DNA of 8,327 bases from an uncultured Ruminococcus sp. (GCA_902802975.1 CADCOF010000124.1:1-8327); one strand, 5' to 3'. Shown: positions 1 through 6,443, counted from the stretch's first letter. Made by a program: numbers and translations. Notes: generated from the letters alone by a model not told the origin.

Positions 1-85
1 GCTCGGTCGGTGCTTTTGCTTTGCAAAGGTCTCCACAGGAGACCCGCACCCTCTAAGCGAAGCGTAGGCGGCGGGAGTATGTCAC
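1..85 (+). mobile_element. Right-end remnant of an IS200/IS605-like element (putative)
   Basis: This is a GC-rich, hairpin-dense stretch in an AT-rich surrounding. Positions 28-44 form a perfect 7-bp stem with a 3-nt loop. Positions 43-75 form a longer imperfect hairpin: CCCGC pairs with GCGGG, with inner CTA/TAG and GC/GC pairs around a GAA loop. It is followed directly by AGTATGTCAC, ending at 85. A subterminal imperfect hairpin followed by a short TCAC or TCAA end is typical of the right end of IS200/IS605 elements, where it also forms the 3' part of the TnpB guide RNA scaffold. No transposase or tnpB reading frame is in the window, so any element body would lie to the left. The assignment rests on layout and general resemblance only. 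Confidence 0.4.
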
Positions 86-125
86 AATGCTTGGCGAAAA
101 CTTTAATATTTTCGTGCATTTTTTG

Positions 126-154
126 TTGACTAATTCACAATTATTGTTTATAAT
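126..154 (+). promoter_or_regulatory. Sigma-A-type promoter for the trpB2 gene
   Basis: TTGACT (126-131) and TATAAT (149-154) are separated by exactly 17 bp, close to the housekeeping consensus. Transcription would start near 161, leaving a leader of only about 30 nt. There is therefore no room for a T-box or a trp attenuator. An AGGAGG ribosome binding site lies at 174-179. The promoter begins about 40 bp past the IS-like end, so it is not supplied by that element. Confidence 0.75.
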
Positions 155-190
155 AATAGAGTACTGATTATTTAGGAGGCGAATTTCGCT

Positions 191-1564
191 GTGTCTGAAA
201 AAAAAATTCCATACAAGATATATCTCAAAGAAGACGAAATACCTACACAATGGTATAATGTCCGCGCAGATATGAAGAACAAACCTGCACCGCTTTTGAA
301 TCCGGGTACTCATCAGCCTATGACTGCCGAGGAGCTTGGCGTAGTTTTTTGCGAAGAGCTTGTAAAGCAGGAACTCAACGACACCGACGCATACATTGAT
401 ATTCCTGCCGATATCTTAAGCTTTTACAAGATGTATCGTCCTTCACCGCTCGTTCGTGCTTACTGCCTTGAAGAAAAACTGCAGACTCCCGCGAAGATTT
501 ACTATAAGTTTGAAGGAAACAATACTTCAGGCAGCCATAAGCTTAACTCTGCTATTGCACAGGCTTATTATGCAAAGAAGCAGGGACTCAGAGGCGTTAC
601 CACAGAAACAGGTGCCGGGCAGTGGGGTACAGCTCTTTCAATGGCTTGTTCATACTTCGATCTTGATTGTAAAGTGTTTATGGTTAAAGTATCATATGAG
701 CAAAAGCCATTTAGACGTGAGGTAATGAGAACCTACGGCGCGTCTGTTACTCCTTCCCCGTCCGAAACTACAAAGGTCGGCAGAAAAATACTTGAGCGTT
801 ATCCCGGAACTACAGGCAGCTTGGGTTGTGCAATTTCCGAAGCAGTCGAGGTAGCAACCGAGAATGAAGGTTATCGCTATGTTCTTGGCAGTGTGCTTAA
901 CCAGGTTGTTCTGCACCAGTCAATTATTGGTCTTGAAACAAAGACAGCAATGGATAAGTATGGCATAAAGCCGGATGTTATTATTGGTTGTGCTGGCGGC
1001 GGCTCTAATCTCGCAGGACTTATTGCACCGTTTATGGGTGAAAAGCTCCGAGGCGAGCAGGATTACGATATCGTTGCCGTAGAGCCTGCATCATGCCCGA
1101 GCTTTACAAGAGGCGCATTTGCATATGATTTCTGTGATACGGGTATGGTTTGTCCGCTTGCTAAGATGTACACATTGGGCAGTGGCTTTATTCCATCTGC
1201 GAATCATGCAGGCGGACTTCGTTTCCATGGCATGAGCAGTACATTGTCACAGCTTTACCACGATGGTTACATGAGAGCCGTTGCTGTTGAGCAGACATCT
1301 GTATTTGAGGCAGCTCAGAAGTTTGCCCGTATTGAAGGTATTCTTCCTGCACCTGAAAGCAGCCATGCAATTAAAGCTGCAATTGATGAGGCACTTAAGT
1401 GCAAAGAGACCGGTGAAGAGAAGACTATTCTATTTGGTCTTACCGGTACAGGTTATTTCGACATGGTTGCATACCAGAAGTTCAACGACGGTGTTATGAC
1501 CGACTATATTCCCACTGATGAGGAGCTTGCTAAGAGTATTTCTCAGCTTCCTAAAGTAGATTGA
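191..1564 (+). CDS. trpB: Tryptophan synthase beta chain, TrpB2 type
   Basis: This PLP enzyme of 457 residues would join indole and L-serine to give L-tryptophan in the cytoplasm. The PLP lysine is K117 in GSHKLNSA. ETGAGQWG (139-146) is the substrate carboxylate loop, and GCAGGGSNLAG (266-276) is the phosphate-binding glycine loop. The length, the W in GAGQWG, and the C-terminal GLTGTGYFD (416-424) instead of the usual GRGDKD fit the TrpB2 group rather than TrpB1 (about 400 residues). TrpB2 enzymes generally lack the classical contacts with TrpA. No trpA or other trp gene is adjacent. The gene has its own promoter and terminator, which suggests a stand-alone role such as indole salvage; this is inference. 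The GTG start at 191 follows AGGAGG by 11 nt, and no better start is seen. Confidence 0.95.
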   Translation: MSEKKIPYKIYLKEDEIPTQWYNVRADMKNKPAPLLNPGTHQPMTAEELGVVFCEELVKQELNDTDAYIDIPADILSFYKMYRPSPLVRAYCLEEKLQTPAKIYYKFEGNNTSGSHKLNSAIAQAYYAKKQGLRGVTTETGAGQWGTALSMACSYFDLDCKVFMVKVSYEQKPFRREVMRTYGASVTPSPSETTKVGRKILERYPGTTGSLGCAISEAVEVATENEGYRYVLGSVLNQVVLHQSIIGLETKTAMDKYGIKPDVIIGCAGGGSNLAGLIAPFMGEKLRGEQDYDIVAVEPASCPSFTRGAFAYDFCDTGMVCPLAKMYTLGSGFIPSANHAGGLRFHGMSSTLSQLYHDGYMRAVAVEQTSVFEAAQKFARIEGILPAPESSHAIKAAIDEALKCKETGEEKTILFGLTGTGYFDMVAYQKFNDGVMTDYIPTDEELAKSISQLPKVD

Positions 1565-1579
1565 TTCAATATATTTATC

Positions 1580-1620
1580 ATTCTCCCTGCACATGCTGTG
1601 GGGAGAATATTTGCGTTTTG
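1580..1620 (+). terminator. Intrinsic terminator after trpB2
   Basis: ATTCTCCC (1580-1587) pairs with GGGAGAAT (1601-1608). An inner CACA/TGTG stem caps a TGC loop. The hairpin begins 16 nt after the stop codon. The following tract (ATATTTGCGTTTT) is T-rich but interrupted, so termination may be incomplete. Confidence 0.7.
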
Positions 1621-1655
1621 CTGCATGATTAATCTGTATAATTTACATATCGTTA

Positions 1656-1684
1656 ATGACAAATCAATCGGATCATGATATAAT
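1656..1684 (+). promoter_or_regulatory. Promoter of the proC operon
   Basis: ATGACA (1656-1661) and a perfect TATAAT (1679-1684) are 17 bp apart. Transcription would begin near 1691, about 27 nt before the GTG start at 1718. It is the only convincing promoter before the four tightly spaced genes up to 4733. Confidence 0.7.
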
Positions 1685-1705
1685 ATTAATTACACTATTT
1701 GAGAT

Positions 1706-1712
1706 GAGGTGA
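1706..1712 (+). promoter_or_regulatory. Ribosome binding site that sets the start at 1718
   Basis: GAGGTGA matches the 16S rRNA tail well and lies 5 nt before the GTG at 1718. An upstream in-frame GTG at 1709 falls inside this site and so is unlikely to be the start. Confidence 0.65.
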
Positions 1713-1717
1713 ACATT

Positions 1718-2236
1718 GTGCGTTCAAGCTACCGTGTTGCGCTGTGCGGTGTGCTTTCAGCTTTGGCCATTCTGTTTATGTTGATCACAACTATTCTGCC
1801 AATCGCCAATTATGTTTGTTCAGTAATGGCCGGTATTTGCGTTTCGATAGCTGCACAAGAGTTTGGCAGTCGCTATGGAGCTGCTGTTTATATTGCTGTT
1901 TCACTCTTGTCTGTAATGATAGTAGCAGAAAAAGATGCTGTTATTATTTTTGTACTGCTTATGGGAATGTATCCAGTGCTTAAATATACCATAAATTCTC
2001 TCATACGTCCGATAAGAATAGCAATTAAACTGGTGTATGTCAACACAGCGTGCTTTATATATTATTTTGCCGGAATATATCTGATGGGTGTCCCAAAAGA
2101 ATCTTTCGGAAAGATGCCGGTTTTTCTATTATTTCTGGCAAATTATATAATGATCATGTATGATATAATTATTGATAAATATTGCTTTATATATAATAAT
2201 AAACTAAGAAAAATTATACTGAAAGATAAAAGGTGA
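1718..2236 (+). CDS. Small integral membrane protein of unknown function
   Basis: The protein has 172 residues if started at the GTG at 1718. It is almost entirely hydrophobic, with about six predicted membrane segments near residues 7-27, 30-47, 52-70, 72-90, 103-123 and 134-153, and a basic C-terminus (NKLRKIILKDKR). The opening, RVALCGVLSALAILFMLIT, resembles the first helix of ECF-transporter S components and of related small Clostridia membrane proteins. No substrate motif is visible and I cannot assign a function. It is the first gene of the operon: its TGA (2234-2236) overlaps the ribosome binding site of proC, so the two are probably translationally coupled. The coding call is firm; the S-component idea is weak. 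Confidence 0.8.
   Translation: MRSSYRVALCGVLSALAILFMLITTILPIANYVCSVMAGICVSIAAQEFGSRYGAAVYIAVSLLSVMIVAEKDAVIIFVLLMGMYPVLKYTINSLIRPIRIAIKLVYVNTACFIYYFAGIYLMGVPKESFGKMPVFLLFLANYIMIMYDIIIDKYCFIYNNKLRKIILKDKR
2231..2236 (+). promoter_or_regulatory. Ribosome binding site of proC
   Basis: AGGTGA lies 5 nt before the ATG at 2242 and includes the stop codon of the preceding gene. It favours ATG 2242 over an in-frame GTG at 2233 that sits inside the site. Confidence 0.65.
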
Positions 2237-2241
2237 TTATC

Positions 2242-3039
2242 ATGAAAACAATAGGTTTTATCGGTGCCGGCAATATGGCAACCGCGATAATAGGAGGTTT
2301 GCTAAAAAGCAAAGTTATAGACGGAAGTCATATTTTAGTGTATGATGTTCTTACAGACAAACTTCAGAAAATGGCTGACGATATGGGTATTACAGCATGT
2401 GAAACTGCGTCACAGGCAGCAAGCGCAGATATTACTGTACTTGCAGTTAAGCCTCAGAATTATGCCGAGGTGCTTGAGAGTATCAAAGATGCCATTTCTG
2501 CCGACAAAGTAATCGTTACCATTGCAGCGGGTATTTCTACAGAATATATTGCTTCCGCTATCGGACATGATTGTTCGATGGTTCGAGTAATGCCCAACAC
2601 GCCGCTGCTTTTGGGTATGGGTGCTACGGCATTATGCAGACATAATATCTCAGATGAAGATTTCGAATTTGTTTACAATATGTTTGCAAACAGCGGCGTT
2701 GTTGCCGTACTTGATGAAGCACAGATGAACAGCGTCATTGCCGTAAACGGCAGCAGTCCCGCATATATTTATCTTTTTGCAAAAGCTATGATCGACTATG
2801 CGGTCAAAGAGGGAATCAGTGAAGATGCTGCGGTAAAGCTTGTGTGTGCTTCTCTAAAGGGCAGTGCCGAGATGATCGAGCGTTCAGGTGATACGCCCGA
2901 AACTTTGATAAAGAAGGTATCTTCACCCGGCGGTACAACATTGAAAGCACTCGAGAAGTTGAATGAACACAATTTCTATGAGTCGATTATGGAGGCTATG
3001 GATGCCTGCACAAAGCGTGCCGAAGAGTTGTCGAAATAG
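2242..3039 (+). CDS. proC: Pyrroline-5-carboxylate reductase
   Basis: The enzyme catalyses the last step of proline synthesis, the NAD(P)H-dependent reduction of 1-pyrroline-5-carboxylate to L-proline in the cytoplasm. The 265 residues match the usual family length. The N-terminal Rossmann fold opens with GFIGAGNMATAI (5-16). Other family motifs are AVKPQ (68-72), VRVMPNTP (114-121), NGSSPAY (169-175) in the dimerisation domain, and the C-terminal signature VSSPGGTT (226-233). The ATG at 2242 is preferred because AGGTGA precedes it at normal spacing. The gene sits 5 nt after a small membrane protein and 82 nt before a SpoIIM-like gene. No proA or proB is in the window. All expected motifs are present and the frame is intact. 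Confidence 0.96.
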   Translation: MKTIGFIGAGNMATAIIGGLLKSKVIDGSHILVYDVLTDKLQKMADDMGITACETASQAASADITVLAVKPQNYAEVLESIKDAISADKVIVTIAAGISTEYIASAIGHDCSMVRVMPNTPLLLGMGATALCRHNISDEDFEFVYNMFANSGVVAVLDEAQMNSVIAVNGSSPAYIYLFAKAMIDYAVKEGISEDAAVKLVCASLKGSAEMIERSGDTPETLIKKVSSPGGTTLKALEKLNEHNFYESIMEAMDACTKRAEELSK

Positions 3040-3065
3040 ATTGCAGCTTTGTTTGTGTAATAAAT

Positions 3066-3104
3066 CCATTTTCCTTTTCATATTTTGAATTATGAAAACT
3101 ATGG
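3066..3104 (+). other. Hairpin between proC and the SpoIIM-like gene
   Basis: TTTTCATA (3075-3082) pairs perfectly with TATGAAAA (3091-3098) around an 8-nt loop. An outer CCAT/ATGG pair (3066-3069 with 3101-3104) extends it. The stem is AT-rich and has no T-run after it, so it is a poor terminator. It lies in the largest gap of the operon and could be an mRNA processing or stability element. It ends just before GAAAGGGA, the likely ribosome binding region of the next gene. Confidence 0.3.
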
Positions 3105-3121
3105 AAAGGGAATGCAGATAA

Positions 3122-3790
3122 ATGAAGAGCATGATCGTAAGAATAAGTCAGCCGGTTAATTGTGAAAATTCTCAGGGGTTGAAGAAAATATGCGATTTTT
3201 TTAAAACCTATGGGACAATTGTCATGATGGGATTGATGATAATAATTGGTTTTTGTGTCGGAGTGATTCAATTGAACCTGAATGGGGGAGTGGTTTCCGA
3301 CACACTTGAGTTGTTGATTTCACTTCCGTGGAAACTCTCCGAAAAAACGCCTGTTATGGTGTTTGCCGATTCGTTTTCGGTCTCGTTTTTGGCAGCTGCG
3401 CTCATGCTTTTCTTTGCAGCCGCGCCAAGCGGTATGGTCACCGTTCCTATTGTTGTGTTCTTTCGTGGGTGTATTTTTGGCGTACTTGCCGGTGTTCTTG
3501 CTGTTCAGTGTGGGTTTGCGGGTCTTGGTTATTTTGTATCGGTAGTTTTGGCAGGCGCGTTTTTGGCGTCATTGGCATACATCTATTTTTCGCAGTACTG
3601 TCTTGATTTTTCAATTACTATTTTAAATGAACTTTTGGGCAAAATCAGTCTTGGTTTACCTTTGAAAGAGCAGTTTAAAGACCTTTTTCTAAGTTTCGCA
3701 AATACCGTTTTAATGCTCGCATTCTCGTCTCTTGTTGATACTGCGCTGTACATGGCTATAGGTAAATCATTTGAAATAACGGGGGGATAA
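3122..3790 (+). CDS. SpoIIM-like membrane protein (stage II sporulation protein M family)
   Basis: The protein has 222 residues and about five predicted membrane helices near 31-51, 84-102, 104-126, 134-157 and 189-213. Helix count, length (Bacillus SpoIIM is about 214) and the central pattern agree with the SpoIIM family. That pattern is a phenylalanine and serine-rich loop (FADSFSVSF, 81-89), then a hydrophobic hairpin and FRGCIFGVLAG (114-124). In Bacillus, SpoIIM works with SpoIID and SpoIIP at the engulfing septum, remodelling peptidoglycan from the mother-cell membrane. Members of the wider family also occur outside sporulation, so the role here is inferred. The ATG at 3122 follows a GAAAGGGA stretch; ATG 3131 is a possible alternative. 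The stop is 1 nt before the next start, so the two are almost certainly co-translated. No sporulation-sigma promoter is obvious upstream. Confidence 0.72.
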   Translation: MKSMIVRISQPVNCENSQGLKKICDFFKTYGTIVMMGLMIIIGFCVGVIQLNLNGGVVSDTLELLISLPWKLSEKTPVMVFADSFSVSFLAAALMLFFAAAPSGMVTVPIVVFFRGCIFGVLAGVLAVQCGFAGLGYFVSVVLAGAFLASLAYIYFSQYCLDFSITILNELLGKISLGLPLKEQFKDLFLSFANTVLMLAFSSLVDTALYMAIGKSFEITGG

Positions 3791-3791
3791 C

Positions 3792-4733
3792 GTGGCTGAC
3801 AGTCAACAAGGCACTGATCTCTTAAACAAAAAATCAATGAGATCAGTAAAGTTTTTTAACCAATATCTGTCAAATCTAGGCAGGCTAATGCTGACAAATA
3901 TACTGCTTATTCCATTTAACATTTTTGTTGCCGGGTATATTTATTTCTTATACAGATCATTTGATGGGATAAATATATTAGCTGCTTCTGCGGTTCTGAT
4001 TATTTTTAACATCGGAATGGCGGGGGTTGCACAGGTTTGCAGATATATTTATATAGATAAAGAGTTTTCGACTGTTGCGGCATTTTTTAAAGGAATACGA
4101 GAAAATGCTTTGCGTTTTTTTATCCATGGAATAATTTCATATGCTGCTTTTGTTGTTAGCTATTTGTCAATTTATCTATATTATAAAGGAACATCGTCAC
4201 ATACTATTTTCTGGCTGCCGCTTATAATAGCTGTGGTAATTACAATCGGACTTTTGTTTATGTCATATTATATGAATATTATGACTATAACTATGGATAT
4301 TTCCTTGAAAAGTACATACCGCAATTGTATTCTTTTTTCGTTTGGTGAGTTAAAGAATAATGCTGTTGCTACATTTGGGTTACTTATACTTGGAGGAATT
4401 GTCTTTTCTGTTGTGTATATTATTAACAATTCAATGGTAAGTATCGTTTTTATCGTTGTTATGCAGATCTTTTTTTTGCCGTCAACGTTTCAATACATTC
4501 TGACTTTTTATCTATATGATGATATGGTAGCTATGCTCGATGAAACAAAGCATACTATAAAAAATGATGAAGAAGATCAGGAAAACAAAGATTCTCCTTC
4601 ATTGAATATTGATGCTGAAGACGCCGGAATACTCGAGAAAATTTATGAAGAAAGCAGCGATGAATTTATTTATTACAACGGCAGAATGATTCGCCGAAGT
4701 GAAGTAGAAAAACTAATTGAAAACAGTCAATAA
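3792..4733 (+). CDS. YesL/DUF624-like membrane protein with acidic C-terminal tail
   Basis: The protein has 313 residues with about six predicted membrane helices near 32-54, 60-82, 108-130, 137-160, 191-212 and 214-236. The loop pattern KEFSTVAAFFKGIRENALRFF (first 20 residues 90-109) and the following YYMNIMTITMDISLKSTYRN (159-178) resemble the YesL/DUF624 family. Those proteins are about 210 residues and often sit near carbohydrate-uptake genes. Here a hydrophilic, acidic tail of about 65 residues is added (EDQEN near 261, IYEESSDEF near 284), ending in YYNGRMIRRSEVEKLIE (294-310). The tail lacks cysteines and any recognised domain. The GTG start at 3792 follows a GGGGGG run, 1 nt after the SpoIIM-like gene. 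The function is unknown; the pairing with a SpoIIM-like gene hints at a membrane or envelope role. Confidence 0.8.
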   Translation: MADSQQGTDLLNKKSMRSVKFFNQYLSNLGRLMLTNILLIPFNIFVAGYIYFLYRSFDGINILAASAVLIIFNIGMAGVAQVCRYIYIDKEFSTVAAFFKGIRENALRFFIHGIISYAAFVVSYLSIYLYYKGTSSHTIFWLPLIIAVVITIGLLFMSYYMNIMTITMDISLKSTYRNCILFSFGELKNNAVATFGLLILGGIVFSVVYIINNSMVSIVFIVVMQIFFLPSTFQYILTFYLYDDMVAMLDETKHTIKNDEEDQENKDSPSLNIDAEDAGILEKIYEESSDEFIYYNGRMIRRSEVEKLIENSQ

Positions 4734-4754
4734 ATATGCTGTAAAGAATGATAG

Positions 4755-4791
4755 GGCACATAACCGAAATTATACCCGGTTATGTGCCTTT
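4755..4791. terminator. Probable bidirectional terminator between convergent genes
   Basis: GGCACATAACCG (4755-4766) pairs perfectly with CGGTTATGTGCC (4777-4788), a 12-bp stem with a 10-nt loop, followed on the + strand by TTT. It lies 22 nt past the stop of the + strand operon and 49 nt past the stop of the - strand dockerin gene. It can serve both, although the T-tract on either side is short. A weaker AT-only hairpin (AGAAT/ATTCT around A-run, about 4794-4809) sits next to it. Confidence 0.75.
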
Positions 4792-4839
4792 GTAGAATAA
4801 AAAAATTCTGCCTTCTCCAAATTTCTTATATATTTTACT

Positions 4840-6147
4840 TTAATTATTAATCAATGTACTTAAACCCACACTCGAACGAAGAATAACCAATGCATCAATA
4901 GACGTGAGAATTCCATCTTTATCAGCATCAGCAACAGATAAAGTAAAATCGTTGTAAAATCCTATACCAACACTTAAACGAAGAGTTGTAAGAGCATCGG
5001 AGGAAGTCACTGTGTTGTCCGCATCAAGATCACCGAATTGTCTATTCTCGTTGTACCAATCGGGATATGAACCGTAGTATTTTTCATAATTTTTGTAGGT
5101 GTTAAGTGGAAACCATTCTCCTTCACGGTACATTTGATCAAATCCGTTGGAGCGATCTGTTGTTCGGTCAAGCACAAATATCCAACCGTTAAAATCCGGT
5201 GTTTCAAATTCTAAGTCATAATCAAGAATTTTCGAGCGTGATACATCACTCCCTTCGGGAAATATTTCATCTGTTCTTGAAGAATAACCTATTCCATGAA
5301 CTTCCTGAATCTGTTTCAGAGGTACATTTTGGTAATTTACGCCGTCATTAAAATTGAATCCTGTATTTTCTTTCGGTACATTGGATATTTTGAAAACATT
5401 TTTCCCAATTTCAAAAGCCGGCGTCAGAAAAGCCGTAGTGATATTTGATATAGTATAGTCCGGTGCAGAATTCCATGAATAGTAAATAATACCTATTTTT
5501 TCATTTTCTGCTCCATATTTCTTCATACACCAATCTTCCGGCGCGAGAAAGTAGTATGTGCATGTGTCACTCTCAATTTTGTCCGGATCATCTCTGTATC
5601 TGAAATCATAAGACCCGAAATAATCACTGTGTCGGTAGTTATTTATTTTGAACCACGCACCTTGATCGGCCGACTCGTCAGGCTGTGATATGTCACATTT
5701 GAGAACGTATATCCAGTTGTTAAAGTTTTCCGTTCCAATGCTGTTGTTGTACGGGCACCCGCCATTTTCGGCATCACAGTCTTTTTTGTAACCATCAAGT
5801 GAAATTTCGATCGTTCGAAAATCTTCTTTTGAATTCCCATCTGTAAACGAATTAAAAACGATTGTTTCGGCAATACTTGGAACTTCAACCGAGAAAACAT
5901 TTCTACCGATATTCCACTCACGATTCATTTCAACGCCGGGATAATTTATAGTGTCTTCCAATGTATTCCAATAAGCCCCGACACTTCCATTGTTGTCTAT
6001 ATATTTATCTGGTGCAAGAAAGTAGTATTTACATATGGTTTCGTTATCCGGAATTTCGGCAGCTTGTACGTCTGATTCGGGTATTACGATAAATAATGCA
6101 GCCAGCAGTGTCGAACAAATGGTTTTCAAAATATTTTTTGTTTTCAT
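4840..6147 (-). CDS. Secreted dockerin protein with two carbohydrate-binding-like modules
   Basis: The protein has 435 residues. The signal peptide has a basic start (MKTKN), a hydrophobic core (about 9-22) and a likely cut after VQA (27-29). Two diverged copies of one module follow, about 39-182 and 196-364. Each opens with C-[KT]-YYFLAP, has IG(R/K)NVF in the middle and F-N-x-W-I-[YF]-V-L near the end, and closes with YFGSY or YYGSY. Similar YYF-x-P modules occur in Ruminococcus dockerin proteins and are sometimes annotated as starch-binding (CBM26-like); I infer glycan binding without knowing the ligand. The C-terminus is a type I dockerin with two calcium loops, DLDADNTVTSSD (373-384) and DADKDGILTSID (407-418), each followed by a helix. 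It should dock onto a cohesin scaffold outside the cell. No catalytic domain is seen. The ATG at 6147 follows GAGGAG (6157-6162). Confidence 0.9.
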   Translation of the reverse strand: MKTKNILKTICSTLLAALFIVIPESDVQAAEIPDNETICKYYFLAPDKYIDNNGSVGAYWNTLEDTINYPGVEMNREWNIGRNVFSVEVPSIAETIVFNSFTDGNSKEDFRTIEISLDGYKKDCDAENGGCPYNNSIGTENFNNWIYVLKCDISQPDESADQGAWFKINNYRHSDYFGSYDFRYRDDPDKIESDTCTYYFLAPEDWCMKKYGAENEKIGIIYYSWNSAPDYTISNITTAFLTPAFEIGKNVFKISNVPKENTGFNFNDGVNYQNVPLKQIQEVHGIGYSSRTDEIFPEGSDVSRSKILDYDLEFETPDFNGWIFVLDRTTDRSNGFDQMYREGEWFPLNTYKNYEKYYGSYPDWYNENRQFGDLDADNTVTSSDALTTLRLSVGIGFYNDFTLSVADADKDGILTSIDALVILRSSVGLSTLINN

Positions 6148-6195
6148 AGCTGATATCTCCTCATTTAACTATATTTTCAATTCTTCCTTTAAAAG

Positions 6196-6313
6196 CTCTG
6201 CTTTAAACAAGCAGAGACAAAGCCAACGGCTTTGTGCGTTCAGTAGGGGGATTTATACCCCTACTGAACGTGGGGATGGAACCCGCCGCCTATAGAGGCG
6301 GGGGACATTCCCC
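6196..6313 (-). other. Structured leader of the dockerin mRNA, related to the IS-like end
   Basis: This is a GC-rich island of consecutive hairpins inside the predicted untranslated leader. The stems are 6196-6216 (8 bp), 6217-6235 (8 bp, loop AAC) and 6237-6270 (13 bp perfect, 8-nt loop). A hairpin about 6282-6302 (CCCGCC/GGCGGG or a shifted alternative) is enclosed by GGGGA/TCCCC (6272-6276 with 6309-6313). The first three abut with almost no spacer. On the - strand, 6298-6282 reads CCTCTATAGGCGGCGGG. The same 17 bases occur at 50-75 on the + strand, split by a 9-base insertion (AGCGAAGCG). The island may thus be a fragment of an IS200/IS605-like or other structured element lodged between promoter and gene. 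Alternatively it may be a structured regulatory RNA. No known riboswitch was recognised. Confidence 0.55.
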
Positions 6314-6335
6314 TCTGCGGTTATAGATCAATATT

Positions 6336-6365
6336 ATTATACTATTACATTGTGAGTTTTGTCAA
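6336..6365 (-). promoter_or_regulatory. Promoter of the dockerin gene
   Basis: Read on the - strand, TTGACA (6365-6360) and TATAAT (6341-6336) are both perfect consensus boxes with an 18-bp spacer. Transcription would start near 6329, giving a leader of about 180 nt that contains the hairpin island. Confidence 0.75.
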
Positions 6366-6368
6366 TAA

Positions 6369-6377
6369 TTATCCACA
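6369..6377 (+). promoter_or_regulatory. Perfect DnaA-box sequence between divergent promoters
   Basis: TTATCCACA is the strict consensus DnaA box and lies 3 bp upstream of the -35 box of the dockerin promoter. Only one copy was noticed, so it is not an origin. It may be a chance match: a given 9-mer is expected in roughly one in sixteen windows of this size on both strands, and more often in AT-rich DNA. Confidence 0.3.
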
Positions 6378-6414
6378 AGAGCTGACAATGTTTTATGATT
6401 TTTACCTTAATATA

Positions 6415-6443
6415 TTGACATATCTCTTTATGTCTGCTATAAT
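6415..6443 (+). promoter_or_regulatory. Strong promoter of the CPBP gene
   Basis: Perfect TTGACA (6415-6420) and TATAAT (6438-6443) boxes are 17 bp apart. A TG dinucleotide one base before the -10 box makes it an extended -10 promoter. Transcription would start near 6450, leaving a leader of about 80 nt. Confidence 0.8.

Noticed and set aside
126..190. T-box or trp attenuator before trpB2
   Set aside because: The predicted leader is only about 30 nt, too short for either, and no terminator hairpin is present there.
6035..6295. A + strand open frame of 86 codons across the dockerin gene start and hairpin island
   Set aside because: It runs antisense to the signal peptide and through the hairpins, lacks a good ribosome binding site, and reads as a shadow.
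6196..6302. CRISPR array
   Set aside because: The hairpins differ from each other in sequence; there are no identical repeats with regular unique spacers.
6369..6377. Replication or plasmid origin
   Set aside because: Only one DnaA box was noticed, with no cluster, no iterons and no replication gene nearby.
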